In this document: piece by piece, positions 42,875-50,202 of the stretch
How the letters are laid out: each line of letters begins with the position of its first letter
How positions within the stretch are numbered: position 1 is the first letter of the stretch
Assembly: GCA_017465475.1 (NCBI GenBank)
Contig: JAFTWC010000042.1
Location: 21,398-85,397 of the forward strand
Origin: Lachnospiraceae bacterium
GTDB lineage: Bacteria; Bacillota; Clostridia; Lachnospirales; Lachnospiraceae
Direction of reading: 5' to 3'
Length of the DNA stretch: 64,000 nucleotides
The notes under the pieces: generated by a model
Database searches by the model: none
Told to the model about the DNA's origin: nothing
Seen by the model: only the letters and a program-made list of their open reading frames with translations
Program-made: the position numbers and the translations under genes

Positions 42875-43741
42875 CTACACCATCCCTTTCTTTACCACAC
42901 CCTGTTTCACATAATACATTAAATCCTCCATGGTAGGCCGGACACATTCCAAATCAAGTCGTACCGGATCTCCATCGTTTAATATAATCCCTTCTGCCGT
43001 ATACTCGGAAAGCCGTTCTCCCAATATCCGGCTTTTCATGTAAGGGAACAGCTCATATCTGCCTCTTACCAACAAAAAACGATCTAAAATCTGTTCCGTG
43101 CTGTTACTAAACATCTGCTCCCCTTCGTGTAACATAACGGTATAGTCTGCCTTTGCCTCCAACTCCGAAACAAGTTGAGAGGAAAGTAAAATCCCACATT
43201 CTTCTCCCTCCAACACTTCACTTAATACTTCCATAAACTCATCCCGGAACACCGGATCAAGAGAAGCTGCCGGCTCATCCATGATTAGAAACGTTGCCCC
43301 ATGAGACAATGCAAATGCCAACTGGAACTTCATCTTCATTCCTTTGGAAAGTTTCCTTAAAATACGTTTTTTCGGTATTTCAAACCGTTCCAACAATTCC
43401 AAATACTTTGCTCTGTCCCAGTTTCTGTAGTAGGGACCGTACATATCTCCCGTGAGCAATGCAGACATTCCTTCATCAAAAGGCGAATCATCAAACACAA
43501 ACCCCATACACTCTTTGGCTTCCCGTTCGTTTTCCCTTAGGGAATACCCTCCGATCATGACATCGGCATTCTCCGGCAAAGGAAGCAACCCTGAAATTAC
43601 CGAAAGCAGCGTGGTTTTACCCGCGCCGTTTACACCAAGCAGTGCTGTCAAATATCCAGCCTCTACATGAAACTCTATTTCATTCAATGCAAATCCGTCC
43701 CGCTGTAACCGCGGTATTTTTACTTCCAGTACAGTATTCAT
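42875..43741 (-). CDS. ABC transporter ATPase 1 (second GntR operon)
   Basis: A 288-residue ATPase with Walker A GVNGAGKTTLLSV, signature LSKGMKMKFQ, Walker B FLIMDEPAASLDP and a Q-/H-loop region LSSQLVSELEA where the usual H-loop histidine is replaced by Gln. It is a single domain with a C-terminal extension of about 70 residues. It is the first gene of the operon behind a promoter with a YtrA-type operator. Confidence 0.9.
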   Translation of the reverse strand: MNTVLEVKIPRLQRDGFALNEIEFHVEAGYLTALLGVNGAGKTTLLSVISGLLPLPENADVMIGGYSLRENEREAKECMGFVFDDSPFDEGMSALLTGDMYGPYYRNWDRAKYLELLERFEIPKKRILRKLSKGMKMKFQLAFALSHGATFLIMDEPAASLDPVFRDEFMEVLSEVLEGEECGILLSSQLVSELEAKADYTVMLHEGEQMFSNSTEQILDRFLLVRGRYELFPYMKSRILGERLSEYTAEGIILNDGDPVRLDLECVRPTMEDLMYYVKQGVVKKGMV

Positions 43742-43795
43742 CCTCGTCTCCTTTTACCTCCCAACCTTTTTCCATTCGCCTCACTTGCATTCACA

Positions 43796-43845
43796 ACTGT
43801 ATATGTTCATATATACAGTATATACACAGTCATATTATTTGTCAA
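43796..43845 (-). promoter_or_regulatory. Promoter-operator of the second GntR/ABC operon
   Basis: Minus strand: -35 TTGACA at 43840-43845, 17-base spacer, -10 TATACT at 43817-43822. Downstream of it lies an inverted repeat, ACTGTATAT at 43796-43804 and ATATACAGT at 43811-43819, overlapping the -10. The core ACAGTATATAC is shared with the palindrome at 24295-24310, and the -35/-10 geometry is the same. Confidence 0.8.
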
Positions 43846-43865
43846 GTACTTATGTTGTCTTTATG

Positions 43866-43896
43866 AAAAATAAAAAGAGGTCGCCTCAGCGACCTC
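43866..43896 (-). terminator. Terminator of plsY
   Basis: Minus-strand hairpin with 8-bp arms GAGGTCGC/GCGACCTC (43877-43884, 43889-43896), followed by TTTTTATTTTT. Confidence 0.92.
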
Positions 43897-43909
43897 CGAA
43901 CAATCCTAT

Positions 43910-44554
43910 TTATTCTCCTTCAGTTGCACCGTTTGCCTTAATACGGGCAATCTCTTCATCCTTATTCCAAAGATAACTGAAATGTACTTCCGTACCGTTT
44001 TTTATACGCTTTAAATTATCCGTATGCTTAAAGCAAATCACCACAGCCACCACAAGGAATATAATGGCAGACAACACTTGCTCATTCATGGCTCCGTAAA
44101 TCAAAGCATATGCCACAGAAGCAGACATCGGAACCACACAAAGATAATTTACAATCAAAACCACAACCAATTCAATGGAAATCATTATAAGGAACAACCG
44201 TACATCCGTCATTAACACAACACCACCGAGACATGCCAGGCCCTTTCCCCCACGGAACTTCATATAAAACGGGAAAATATGTCCTAAAATACAGGACGCA
44301 CCGGTAATCGGAAATGCATAAGCAAAGTTCGGAAACAACTTTCCGGTAATCCACAATGCCAAACACGCTTTCCCGATATCAAGCAATGCACAAAACGCTC
44401 CTATTTTCTTCCCCTTTAACAAGATTACATTGGATGCGCCGGCATTTCCCGAACCTCTTTTTCTGATATCAAATCCGTTCATTACTCCGATAATATAAGA
44501 CGGACTAAATGCACCGACCAAATATCCGATTAACAAGCAGCCAAAAATCTCCAT
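43910..44554 (-). CDS. plsY: Glycerol-3-phosphate acyltransferase PlsY
   Basis: The first acyltransferase of phospholipid synthesis, using acyl-phosphate. The 214-residue, five-helix protein has the family motifs GSGNAGASNV (first cytoplasmic loop), HIFPFYMKFRGGKGLA (second), and the third with a conserved Asn in the C-terminal half. It is monocistronic: its own promoter and strong terminator surround it. Confidence 0.94.
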   Translation of the reverse strand: MEIFGCLLIGYLVGAFSPSYIIGVMNGFDIRKRGSGNAGASNVILLKGKKIGAFCALLDIGKACLALWITGKLFPNFAYAFPITGASCILGHIFPFYMKFRGGKGLACLGGVVLMTDVRLFLIMISIELVVVLIVNYLCVVPMSASVAYALIYGAMNEQVLSAIIFLVVAVVICFKHTDNLKRIKNGTEVHFSYLWNKDEEIARIKANGATEGE

Positions 44555-44629
44555 AAACTCTCCTCCGCTATAAACCGATTATCAGAGAATCGATTCTATC
44601 TTTTTGTACTTTATTCTCCTTACCTTTCT

Positions 44630-44658
44630 ATGGTATCACAATCCGTCAAGATTCGCAA
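44630..44658 (-). promoter_or_regulatory. Candidate promoter of plsY
   Basis: Minus strand: -35 TTGCGA at 44653-44658, a 17-base spacer, -10 TACCAT at 44630-44635 with TG two bases from it. About 75 bases before the start codon. The -10 is a poor match, so confidence is moderate. Confidence 0.5.
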
Positions 44659-44665
44659 GCTATCT

Positions 44666-45373
44666 TCATAAAGTCTTAATATATTCCAGTAACTCCCTAA
44701 ATCCCCCTTGCGGATAAGCTGAAATGTCTTCTTCCTTCTTGTTAAGCAGACAATCCGTAAGTAAAAAAACCTTCATACCTACATTTTCCGCCACCATATC
44801 CTCCGACACATCATTTCCTACCATTAAGCACTCCTCGGGAGCTATATTAAGACGCTTCGCCAATTCCAGATAATACGCCGGATTTGGCTTACTGACACCA
44901 ATATTTTCATATGTGGTACAAAGAACAAAATCTTCCCTGGAAACACCGGCCCACTCCATTCTCTGTCTTGTGGCTACCATCGGAAAAATCGGATTGGTAG
45001 CAAGTGCTGCCTTAAGCCCCTTTTTCTTTACCGCTTCCACCGCTTCCTTTGCCATAGGCTCAAAACCACAGGCCTCTTTTGCTTTCACAAACTCTTCACG
45101 GTAAAAATCATCAAACAACACCTTATCCTGTAACACATCAATTCCGTATAGTTCCGCAAACACATCCCAAAACTTTGTTTCATTCATAACAGAACCGTCA
45201 TTTGTCACCATAGCCTTCGTCCCGTTCCAAACGTTTTTCACCAATTCATCAGGATTATATCCGTATTTTGCAAGGCGTTTTGCCAAACTTCCGAAATAAA
45301 TCTTTAAAAAGCCGTCATAGTCCATCGGCAACAACGTACCGTCAAGGTCAAATAATACTGCTTTCACACTCAT
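44666..45373 (-). CDS. HAD-superfamily hydrolase
   Basis: A 235-residue cytosolic HAD phosphatase: motif I AVLFDLDGTLLPMD near the N-terminus, motif II ALATNPIFPM, motif III lysine in GVSKPNPAYYLE, and motif IV MVGNDVSEDMVAENVGM. The helical cap is of the C1 type. The substrate is unknown; it is not close to the enzyme at 1221. AGGAG lies 7 bases before the ATG at 45373. Its promoter region holds an 18-bp palindrome. Confidence 0.85.
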   Translation of the reverse strand: MSVKAVLFDLDGTLLPMDYDGFLKIYFGSLAKRLAKYGYNPDELVKNVWNGTKAMVTNDGSVMNETKFWDVFAELYGIDVLQDKVLFDDFYREEFVKAKEACGFEPMAKEAVEAVKKKGLKAALATNPIFPMVATRQRMEWAGVSREDFVLCTTYENIGVSKPNPAYYLELAKRLNIAPEECLMVGNDVSEDMVAENVGMKVFLLTDCLLNKKEEDISAYPQGGFRELLEYIKTL

Positions 45374-45408
45374 ATTTTTTCTCCTGTTCCTTTTTATACT
45401 TTCTGTAG

Positions 45409-45426
45409 AAAATAGTATACTATTTT
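45409..45426 (-). promoter_or_regulatory. Perfect 18-bp palindrome at the HAD gene promoter
   Basis: The palindrome AAAATAGTATACTATTTT (45409-45426) contains the -10 word TATACT (45414-45419, minus strand). A -35-like TTGCTA lies 15 bases upstream at 45435-45440. Overlap with the -10 makes it a candidate operator; no regulator is adjacent. Confidence 0.6.
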
Positions 45427-45531
45427 TCATATGATAGCAAGCTTTTTTTACACTTCGTATCAAGTTCCACCCTTACAGACTTGCTCTCCGATTTGCACTT
45501 ACGTCTGCTGCCATTCACGGAACAAAGAGCC

Positions 45532-45569
45532 ACAAAAAAGGCTTCGAAACCTTATCGTTCCGAAGCCTT
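45532..45569 (-). terminator. Terminator downstream of the 45587 gene
   Basis: Minus-strand hairpin with 9-bp arms AAGGCTTCG (45538-45546) and CGAAGCCTT (45561-45569), then T (45532-45539). Confidence 0.9.
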
Positions 45570-45586
45570 ACAACCATCTCATTTGT

Positions 45587-46483
45587 TTATAAAGTCATAT
45601 CAAAATGCGGCCTTTCCTGCTTAACATCTTCCTTTGCCGTATCTTCCTTCTCGGCATTACCGGCTGCACGCTCTGCTAAAAGTTCTTTCAGCTTAGCGGT
45701 CAACTCTTCGATGGAACCTGCCGTTACTTTATTCGGGATAACCGGCTTATCCTTGTCGTTTCCGTTTTTGTCTGCTACGGTTTCATTTTTCTCATCCCGT
45801 TCAGCCCGTTTTTCTTCCCGTTGCCGTTCCAACTTCTCATTCCGTTCCTTCTTCTCTGCACGAATTGCTTTCTGTTCGTTTCGAAGGTCCTCTTGCATCC
45901 GAAGGGTCTGCTTCGTCAGTTCCGCAAAGTAGGTCACCACACCGTCTTTATCTACAGTAATGCCCATACGCTTAATCTGGTCCGCATCCTCACCCAGCTC
46001 TTCCTTTACCTGGTCAAACTTCTCATCCGCGGTATCGATAATGCCTACATACTTTTCTTTTACCGCCTCATCCGCAGCCATCTCTTCTAACGTCTTCGGG
46101 TCAATGACACAACTGTATTTTTTGGTAGACTGATTGTGATAGTATTGTGCTTCCTCGTCATTGGAAAACTCCGCCACAAAAAAATCAATGTCACCGTATT
46201 TTTCCTTTAACTCAGCAAGAAGATTTTTCGCTGCCTCGCTAAGTTCAACCTCATCCTCTACCTTTTTCTTCTCTTCCAGGTGAATACCACCGGCATTCTT
46301 CTGATATGCCTTCAGCTCGTCCTTGTCCATCTTCTTGGCCTTATCGGACATTTCATACATAGCTGCATTATCATTGCCCGGGCGCTTCGCCTTTCCTGCG
46401 GCACGACGTTCCTCACGGTTACCACCGTTTAAAATCTCATTAACGTTTTTCGGAAACCCTCCGAATCTGTGAATTCCGTTCAT
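45587..46483 (-). CDS. Highly charged protein of unknown function
   Basis: A 298-residue soluble protein that is very rich in Lys and Glu. The middle has a defined region (LLAELKEKYGDIDFFVAEF, KKYSCVIDPKTLEEMA, FDQVKEELGEDADQIKRMGITV) that resembles a short beta/alpha domain, followed by a coiled-coil helix (residues 190-250) and a disordered Lys/Glu tail. It may be related to the DUF6033 group seen in Lachnospiraceae, but I am not sure of that. No function can be given. It has its own terminator. Confidence 0.7.
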   Translation of the reverse strand: MNGIHRFGGFPKNVNEILNGGNREERRAAGKAKRPGNDNAAMYEMSDKAKKMDKDELKAYQKNAGGIHLEEKKKVEDEVELSEAAKNLLAELKEKYGDIDFFVAEFSNDEEAQYYHNQSTKKYSCVIDPKTLEEMAADEAVKEKYVGIIDTADEKFDQVKEELGEDADQIKRMGITVDKDGVVTYFAELTKQTLRMQEDLRNEQKAIRAEKKERNEKLERQREEKRAERDEKNETVADKNGNDKDKPVIPNKVTAGSIEELTAKLKELLAERAAGNAEKEDTAKEDVKQERPHFDMTL

Positions 46484-46580
46484 AAAAAGACCTCCTTATC
46501 TTCTTCACCAAATCCTTTTGTTCTGTTACTTGTCATACCTCTGTATGCATGACATAAATATCCTTATTTACAATATCGAC

Positions 46581-46619
46581 AAAAAACAGCGAAAACCTTA
46601 GAGGCTCCGCTGTTTTTTT
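46581..46619. terminator. Hairpin terminator downstream of ybaK
   Basis: Perfect 11-bp arms AAAAAACAGCG (46581-46591) and CGCTGTTTTTT (46608-46618), with further inner CCT/AGG pairing. T runs on both strands allow termination of ybaK leftward. Confidence 0.85.
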
Positions 46620-46631
46620 CTCATTCGATTA

Positions 46632-47117
46632 TTATTTTACGATTACATCCGCCACTTTTGCCTTACTTGCTTTTAAGTAGTCCTCCACAGAAAGCTTTAA
46701 CTGCAGGCCCGGTTTTCCTCCGCTGACATGTAAATGCGGCAAACCTTCCGCGGAAACGTCAAGCACCGTAGGAAACGCTTTCTTCATCCCGATGGCAGTA
46801 CATCCCCCCCGGACATATCCGGTCACGTTTGTCAGTTCCTTAAGAGGCAACAGCTCCAATGCTTTTTCATTTACGGCTCTTGCCGCTGCCTTTAAGTCAA
46901 GCTCTTCCTCAATGGGAATCACAAACACATAGTACGCCTTACTCTTTGCCACCGTCACCAGTGTCTTAAATACCAGCCTATGATCCAGTCCCAAGGTGTC
47001 TGCCGTAGTAACTCCATCCACAAACTCATCACATTCATAGGATTGCATCTCGTATGAAATCTTTAGTGAATCCAAAATCCGCATTGCATTTGTTTTTACT
47101 GTCTTTTCCTTTGCCAT
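46632..47117 (-). CDS. ybaK: Cys-tRNA(Pro)/Cys-tRNA(Cys) deacylase YbaK
   Basis: A tRNA editing enzyme of the YbaK/EbsC family that hydrolyses mischarged Cys-tRNA(Pro). The 161-residue length is normal. Visible family segments are KTLVTVAKSKAYYVFVIPIEEELDLKAAARA, the GGCTAIGMKKAFPTVLD block, and the HVSGGKPGLQLKLSVEDYL C-terminal strand-helix. It begins 31 bases after the small DUF3006-like gene. Confidence 0.93.
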   Translation of the reverse strand: MAKEKTVKTNAMRILDSLKISYEMQSYECDEFVDGVTTADTLGLDHRLVFKTLVTVAKSKAYYVFVIPIEEELDLKAAARAVNEKALELLPLKELTNVTGYVRGGCTAIGMKKAFPTVLDVSAEGLPHLHVSGGKPGLQLKLSVEDYLKASKAKVADVIVK

Positions 47118-47148
47118 ACTAACTACTCTCTTTTCTTCCTAATCCTGA

Positions 47149-47322
47149 TTATTCTACAACTTCATACTCAAACATCTCGTACTTCAGTTTTGTTCCCACA
47201 TCAATTCCCGCCGGAAGCAGGGCTCGTGCCACAAGTTTCCTATCAAAGGATTCCATATCGGTGCGTACCAAATTTGCGTAATCTCCGTCGATGCTGTCTA
47301 CAATATAATAAATAGTCTCCAT
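47149..47322 (-). CDS. DUF3006-like small protein, 57 residues
   Basis: A 57-residue protein: YYIVDSIDGDYANLVRTD then LLPAGIDVGTKLKYEMFEY. This matches the DUF3006 pattern (an all-beta domain, VIDRIEGDxAxL, LPxGxKxGDxL) by recall. AGGAGG lies 10 bases before the ATG at 47322. It begins 14 bases after the histidine phosphatase stop and likely shares that transcript. No function is established. Confidence 0.72.
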   Translation of the reverse strand: METIYYIVDSIDGDYANLVRTDMESFDRKLVARALLPAGIDVGTKLKYEMFEYEVVE

Positions 47323-47336
47323 CTTTCATTTTCCTC

Positions 47337-47936
47337 CTACTTCTTAAAGGATGCCATACGTTCCGGAAAGGTCTTTTCCACATAGGCATGTTCCTTTTCT
47401 CCAACACAGTCGTATCCCTCGAAATCCAACTCGATAATATACGGCATCCAGTCCACAATCCGCAGAAAATCGTCACAATTAAAGGACCGATTATAATAAT
47501 TTAAGATAGAGCTTAAAGCCGTGCCGTGAGTCCCGATAACAATATTCTTTCCTTCGTTTGCAGATAAAATTTCCCGCAGAGCCTCCATATTCCGCTCCTG
47601 CACCATACCGATGGACTCTCCCCCTTCTTCATGAAACGAAAAATCTGCCCATCGTTTTTTCAAAAGATTGTCGGAAGAGTTCCCTTCTTTCCCTTTCTCT
47701 CTTTCACGAAGTCTTTCATCCGTATGTATCTCTTTATTAATATATGCCGCCGTCTCTTCTATGGTGGACATACTTCTCACATAAGGGCTGCAATAAAACA
47801 CATCGATTTCTTTATCCTTTAATGTCTCCAACACTATTTTTCTATCTGCAAGCCCTTCGGCCGTTAACGGTCTGGTGCGGTCATCTTCATGTGCATGTAC
47901 CGGCTCCGCATGACGTACAAAATATACCTTGGTCAT
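47337..47936 (-). CDS. Histidine phosphatase family protein
   Basis: A 199-residue phosphoglycerate-mutase-like phosphatase. The catalytic motif VRHAEPVHAHEDD has the nucleophile histidine, CSPYVRSMSTIEETAAY has the phosphate-binding Arg, and TVGTHGTAL-like VIGTHGTALSS holds the second histidine. The acid/base residue is likely the Glu in ERLREREKG. The substrate is unknown. It has its own strong promoter 130 bases upstream. Confidence 0.9.
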   Translation of the reverse strand: MTKVYFVRHAEPVHAHEDDRTRPLTAEGLADRKIVLETLKDKEIDVFYCSPYVRSMSTIEETAAYINKEIHTDERLREREKGKEGNSSDNLLKKRWADFSFHEEGGESIGMVQERNMEALREILSANEGKNIVIGTHGTALSSILNYYNRSFNCDDFLRIVDWMPYIIELDFEGYDCVGEKEHAYVEKTFPERMASFKK

Positions 47937-48061
47937 ATTCTCTCTCCACTCAAATTTACTCTTTTTCTACTGTGTTATATTCATCCAGTGTTATTTCAGC
48001 CAGCTTTGCAAAAGCGACGACCACTCTGGTATGAAACACTCATTTATAGTTCTTTCTTATC

Positions 48062-48090
48062 ATTTTAACACTGACAATTTCCAATGTCAA
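48062..48090 (-). promoter_or_regulatory. Sigma-A promoter of the histidine phosphatase gene
   Basis: Minus strand: -35 TTGACA at 48085-48090, 17-base spacer, -10 TAAAAT at 48062-48067. It is downstream of the kinase terminator and gives a leader of about 120 bases. Confidence 0.82.
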
Positions 48091-48091
48091 C

Positions 48092-48119
48092 AAAAGGAGA
48101 GCACTGTTCTGCTCTCCTT
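48092..48119 (-). terminator. Terminator of the zinc-ribbon kinase gene
   Basis: Minus-strand hairpin with 10-bp perfect arms AAGGAGAGCA/TGCTCTCCTT (48094-48103, 48110-48119), followed by TTTTG. Confidence 0.9.
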
Positions 48120-48128
48120 AACTGTCTT

Positions 48129-48737
48129 CTATATGCAGTTTTCTTTCACCCAGCCAATCACATAATCTGCCACCTCTTCCACCGCTTTTCCGCTGATATC
48201 AAAGGTTTCAAACATCGTGTCTCCGTGTCGGTCATGGGTTTTAAAATATTCGTTATACTCTACAGAACCCTGAATCCAGTTTTCATCTGTAATCCCTCTG
48301 CCTTCCTTCATGCGCTTCTTAAGAAGCTCCGCCTCACAGGTAAGGGCAAGAACCTTGATATCCGGGAAGAACCGTCTGCAATACTGATGGTGCAACTTAT
48401 CCAGATTTCCCGCCATCGTCCAAAGTACCGGACGTCCGCTCTGCATGATGTTCATGGAAAGCTGTTCAATCAAATTTAACCGACTTTCAAAATCTTCATT
48501 GGTTTCCGACTTCATATACCCGCAGAACACATCCGCATCCAGCACCACAAAATCTACCCTCTTTTGCTGAATCATCTGGGCCGTGGTGGTCTTTCCCACC
48601 CCACTGCATCCGGTGAGAATAAACAGCGGATAGTCCACTTTCTCCCAAGTGTATCCACACTTCGGGCACCGTACTAAGTTTCCGTTTACTTCTTTATCCC
48701 ACTCATAATTTCCGCATTTCATACATATTCCAATCAT
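48129..48737 (-). CDS. Zinc-ribbon plus P-loop kinase-like protein
   Basis: A 202-residue protein. The first 35 residues hold a four-Cys zinc ribbon (CMKCG and CPKCG). Next comes a P-loop kinase fold: Walker A LTGCSGVGKTTTAQM at about residues 40-54, and LDADVFCG, which probably provides the Walker B acidic residue. A lid-like basic segment (LLKKRMKEGRGITDE) follows. It looks like a nucleoside/shikimate-type or RNA-end kinase; the substrate is unknown. GGAGG lies 7 bases before the ATG, which overlaps the ParB-like gene stop by 4 bases. Confidence 0.85.
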   Translation of the reverse strand: MIGICMKCGNYEWDKEVNGNLVRCPKCGYTWEKVDYPLFILTGCSGVGKTTTAQMIQQKRVDFVVLDADVFCGYMKSETNEDFESRLNLIEQLSMNIMQSGRPVLWTMAGNLDKLHHQYCRRFFPDIKVLALTCEAELLKKRMKEGRGITDENWIQGSVEYNEYFKTHDRHGDTMFETFDISGKAVEEVADYVIGWVKENCI

Positions 48738-49183
48738 TTGTTGTCCTCCAAAATCTTCTCCACTGTTTTTCTGTTTTCTTCTCCCGTGGTCCACACTGCC
48801 GCCCAGACACGCTCTACCCCAAGCTGACGATAAGTCTCCAAACGATGTCTTCCGTCGTCCACCTTAAACTTTCCGTAAACATACTCTACGATAAGCGGTG
48901 GCGCATCCCATTCATTTGCAAGGCTATCCTTCATCCGGTCCACCACTTCAAAGAAATACTGTATATCATTTGCCGCATGCAAATACTCCGGCGTACCGGA
49001 CTTTACATCCGAAAGTAACGTAATCGGAATCTCCCGTAATCCGAAATAGTACCGTTCCTCCAAAAGTAATCCGTCCGCTAACGCTAGATTCTTTCCGTCT
49101 GCCCGTAAAAAATCCTGCATCCACTCGTCTATTTTTCCTTCCTTGTCATATTGCTTGGCCAAGGATAATGTTCCGTAAATCAT
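48734..49183 (-). CDS. ParB/Srx-like protein with intact DGRHR motif
   Basis: A 149-residue protein. The region 95-137 (PPLIVEYVYGKFKVDDGRHRLETYRQLGVERVWAAVWTT) matches the ParB/sulfiredoxin nucleotide-binding fold, with DGRHR at 110-114. The first 60 residues (AKQYDKEGKIDEWMQDFL, DGLLLEERYYFGLREIPITLL) match the C-terminal domain of the 50203 protein. ParB/Srx relatives bind CTP or ATP; some are kinases. Translation appears coupled to the kinase downstream. Function is unknown. Confidence 0.85.
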   Translation of the reverse strand: MIYGTLSLAKQYDKEGKIDEWMQDFLRADGKNLALADGLLLEERYYFGLREIPITLLSDVKSGTPEYLHAANDIQYFFEVVDRMKDSLANEWDAPPLIVEYVYGKFKVDDGRHRLETYRQLGVERVWAAVWTTGEENRKTVEKILEDNK

Positions 49184-49283
49184 TTTTCAACTCCTCCTTG
49201 TTCGCCGTTTCTTCATGCCGCCGACGCTTTTACTCACGGTTCCTCACCAGGCACATTCTCTGCCGGTTTAACGCCCCCGTCCC

Positions 49284-50099
49284 CTACCTTCTCCTGCGTT
49301 GTCGTACCACTTCATACATCAAAATCGATGCCGCGCAACTCACGTTAAAGGATGATGCGGTACTGGTTTCTGCCATAGGTATGGTACAAAGTTCATCACA
49401 CAGTTCCTTATACCCGTAACTTAACCCCTTTGTCTCATTTCCGATAAAAAGAAGTAGCGGAACAGTCAACTCCAGCTCATAGATTGCCTTTTGCTGATGT
49501 GCCGTAGAACCATACATACGAAATTCTCCGTGTGTTTCTTTTATCTTACATATCATTTTCTCCAAGACATCTGTTTCAGCAATCCGAAGCACCTGCAAAG
49601 AAAAGAAAGAACCCATGGACGCTACAATTACCTCCGGGTCATACAAATCCACCCCATGGCCGGTCAGAATCAGCGCATCCACCCCCAACGCATCACAGGA
49701 GCGAATTGCAGTTCCAAGGTTTCCTTTATTGGACGGGCGATCAAACAGCACAAGAAAAGGAGTTTCCGACATTTTTATCTGTTCCGGTGTAAATTCCTTC
49801 ATTTCCACAATTGCCATCAGTTCCGACGTATCTTCTTTCCCGCTGAGTTCTCCCAACAGTTCATCGGAAAAGCAATAGTTTTCCTTCGTTTTCACTGTGG
49901 CAAGCAATTCCTTCGCCCATTCGGATAACTTCCCTTCTCCATATAAAAAGGACTTTATCTTCCATCCGTTCTTTATCGCTTCGTTAATATTTCGAACGCC
50001 CTCTACTACAAACTCTCCGTAGCGGTTTCGCTTTGTCCGATTCGTCTTTAGTACCTGAATATGCTGAAATATATTATTTCTTACCATAATCCTTGTCAT
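49284..50099 (-). CDS. TrmH/SpoU-family RNA 2'-O-methyltransferase
   Basis: A 271-residue trefoil-knot methyltransferase. N-terminal RNA-binding region (RNRYGEFVVEGVRNINEAIKNG), then the SPOUT core: motif 1 NKGNLGTAIRSCDALG, motif 2 LLLFIGNETKGLSYG, and motif 3 IPMAETSTASSFNVSCAASILMYE. In motif 3 the usual Ser-Leu-Asn-Val-Ser is Ser-Phe-Asn-Val-Ser. The target nucleotide is unknown. It is 100 bases upstream of the ParB-like gene, with no terminator seen between. Confidence 0.88.
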   Translation of the reverse strand: MTRIMVRNNIFQHIQVLKTNRTKRNRYGEFVVEGVRNINEAIKNGWKIKSFLYGEGKLSEWAKELLATVKTKENYCFSDELLGELSGKEDTSELMAIVEMKEFTPEQIKMSETPFLVLFDRPSNKGNLGTAIRSCDALGVDALILTGHGVDLYDPEVIVASMGSFFSLQVLRIAETDVLEKMICKIKETHGEFRMYGSTAHQQKAIYELELTVPLLLFIGNETKGLSYGYKELCDELCTIPMAETSTASSFNVSCAASILMYEVVRQRRRR

Positions 50100-50126
50100 C
50101 CGTATATCGCCTCTACCTCATAAAAT

Positions 50127-50162
50127 ATAACACAGAAAGCCTGACTAAGCCTTCTGTGTTAT
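50127..50162. terminator. Hairpin terminator downstream of the CD3324-ParB-like gene
   Basis: Perfect 11-bp arms ATAACACAGAA (50127-50137) and TTCTGTGTTAT (50152-50162), followed on the minus strand by ATTTTAT. It separates the fused gene from the TrmH-like gene. Confidence 0.82.
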
Positions 50163-50202
50163 AAAATTATACCATAGAGCAGCTTCCGATTTTATTCCGA
50201 CT

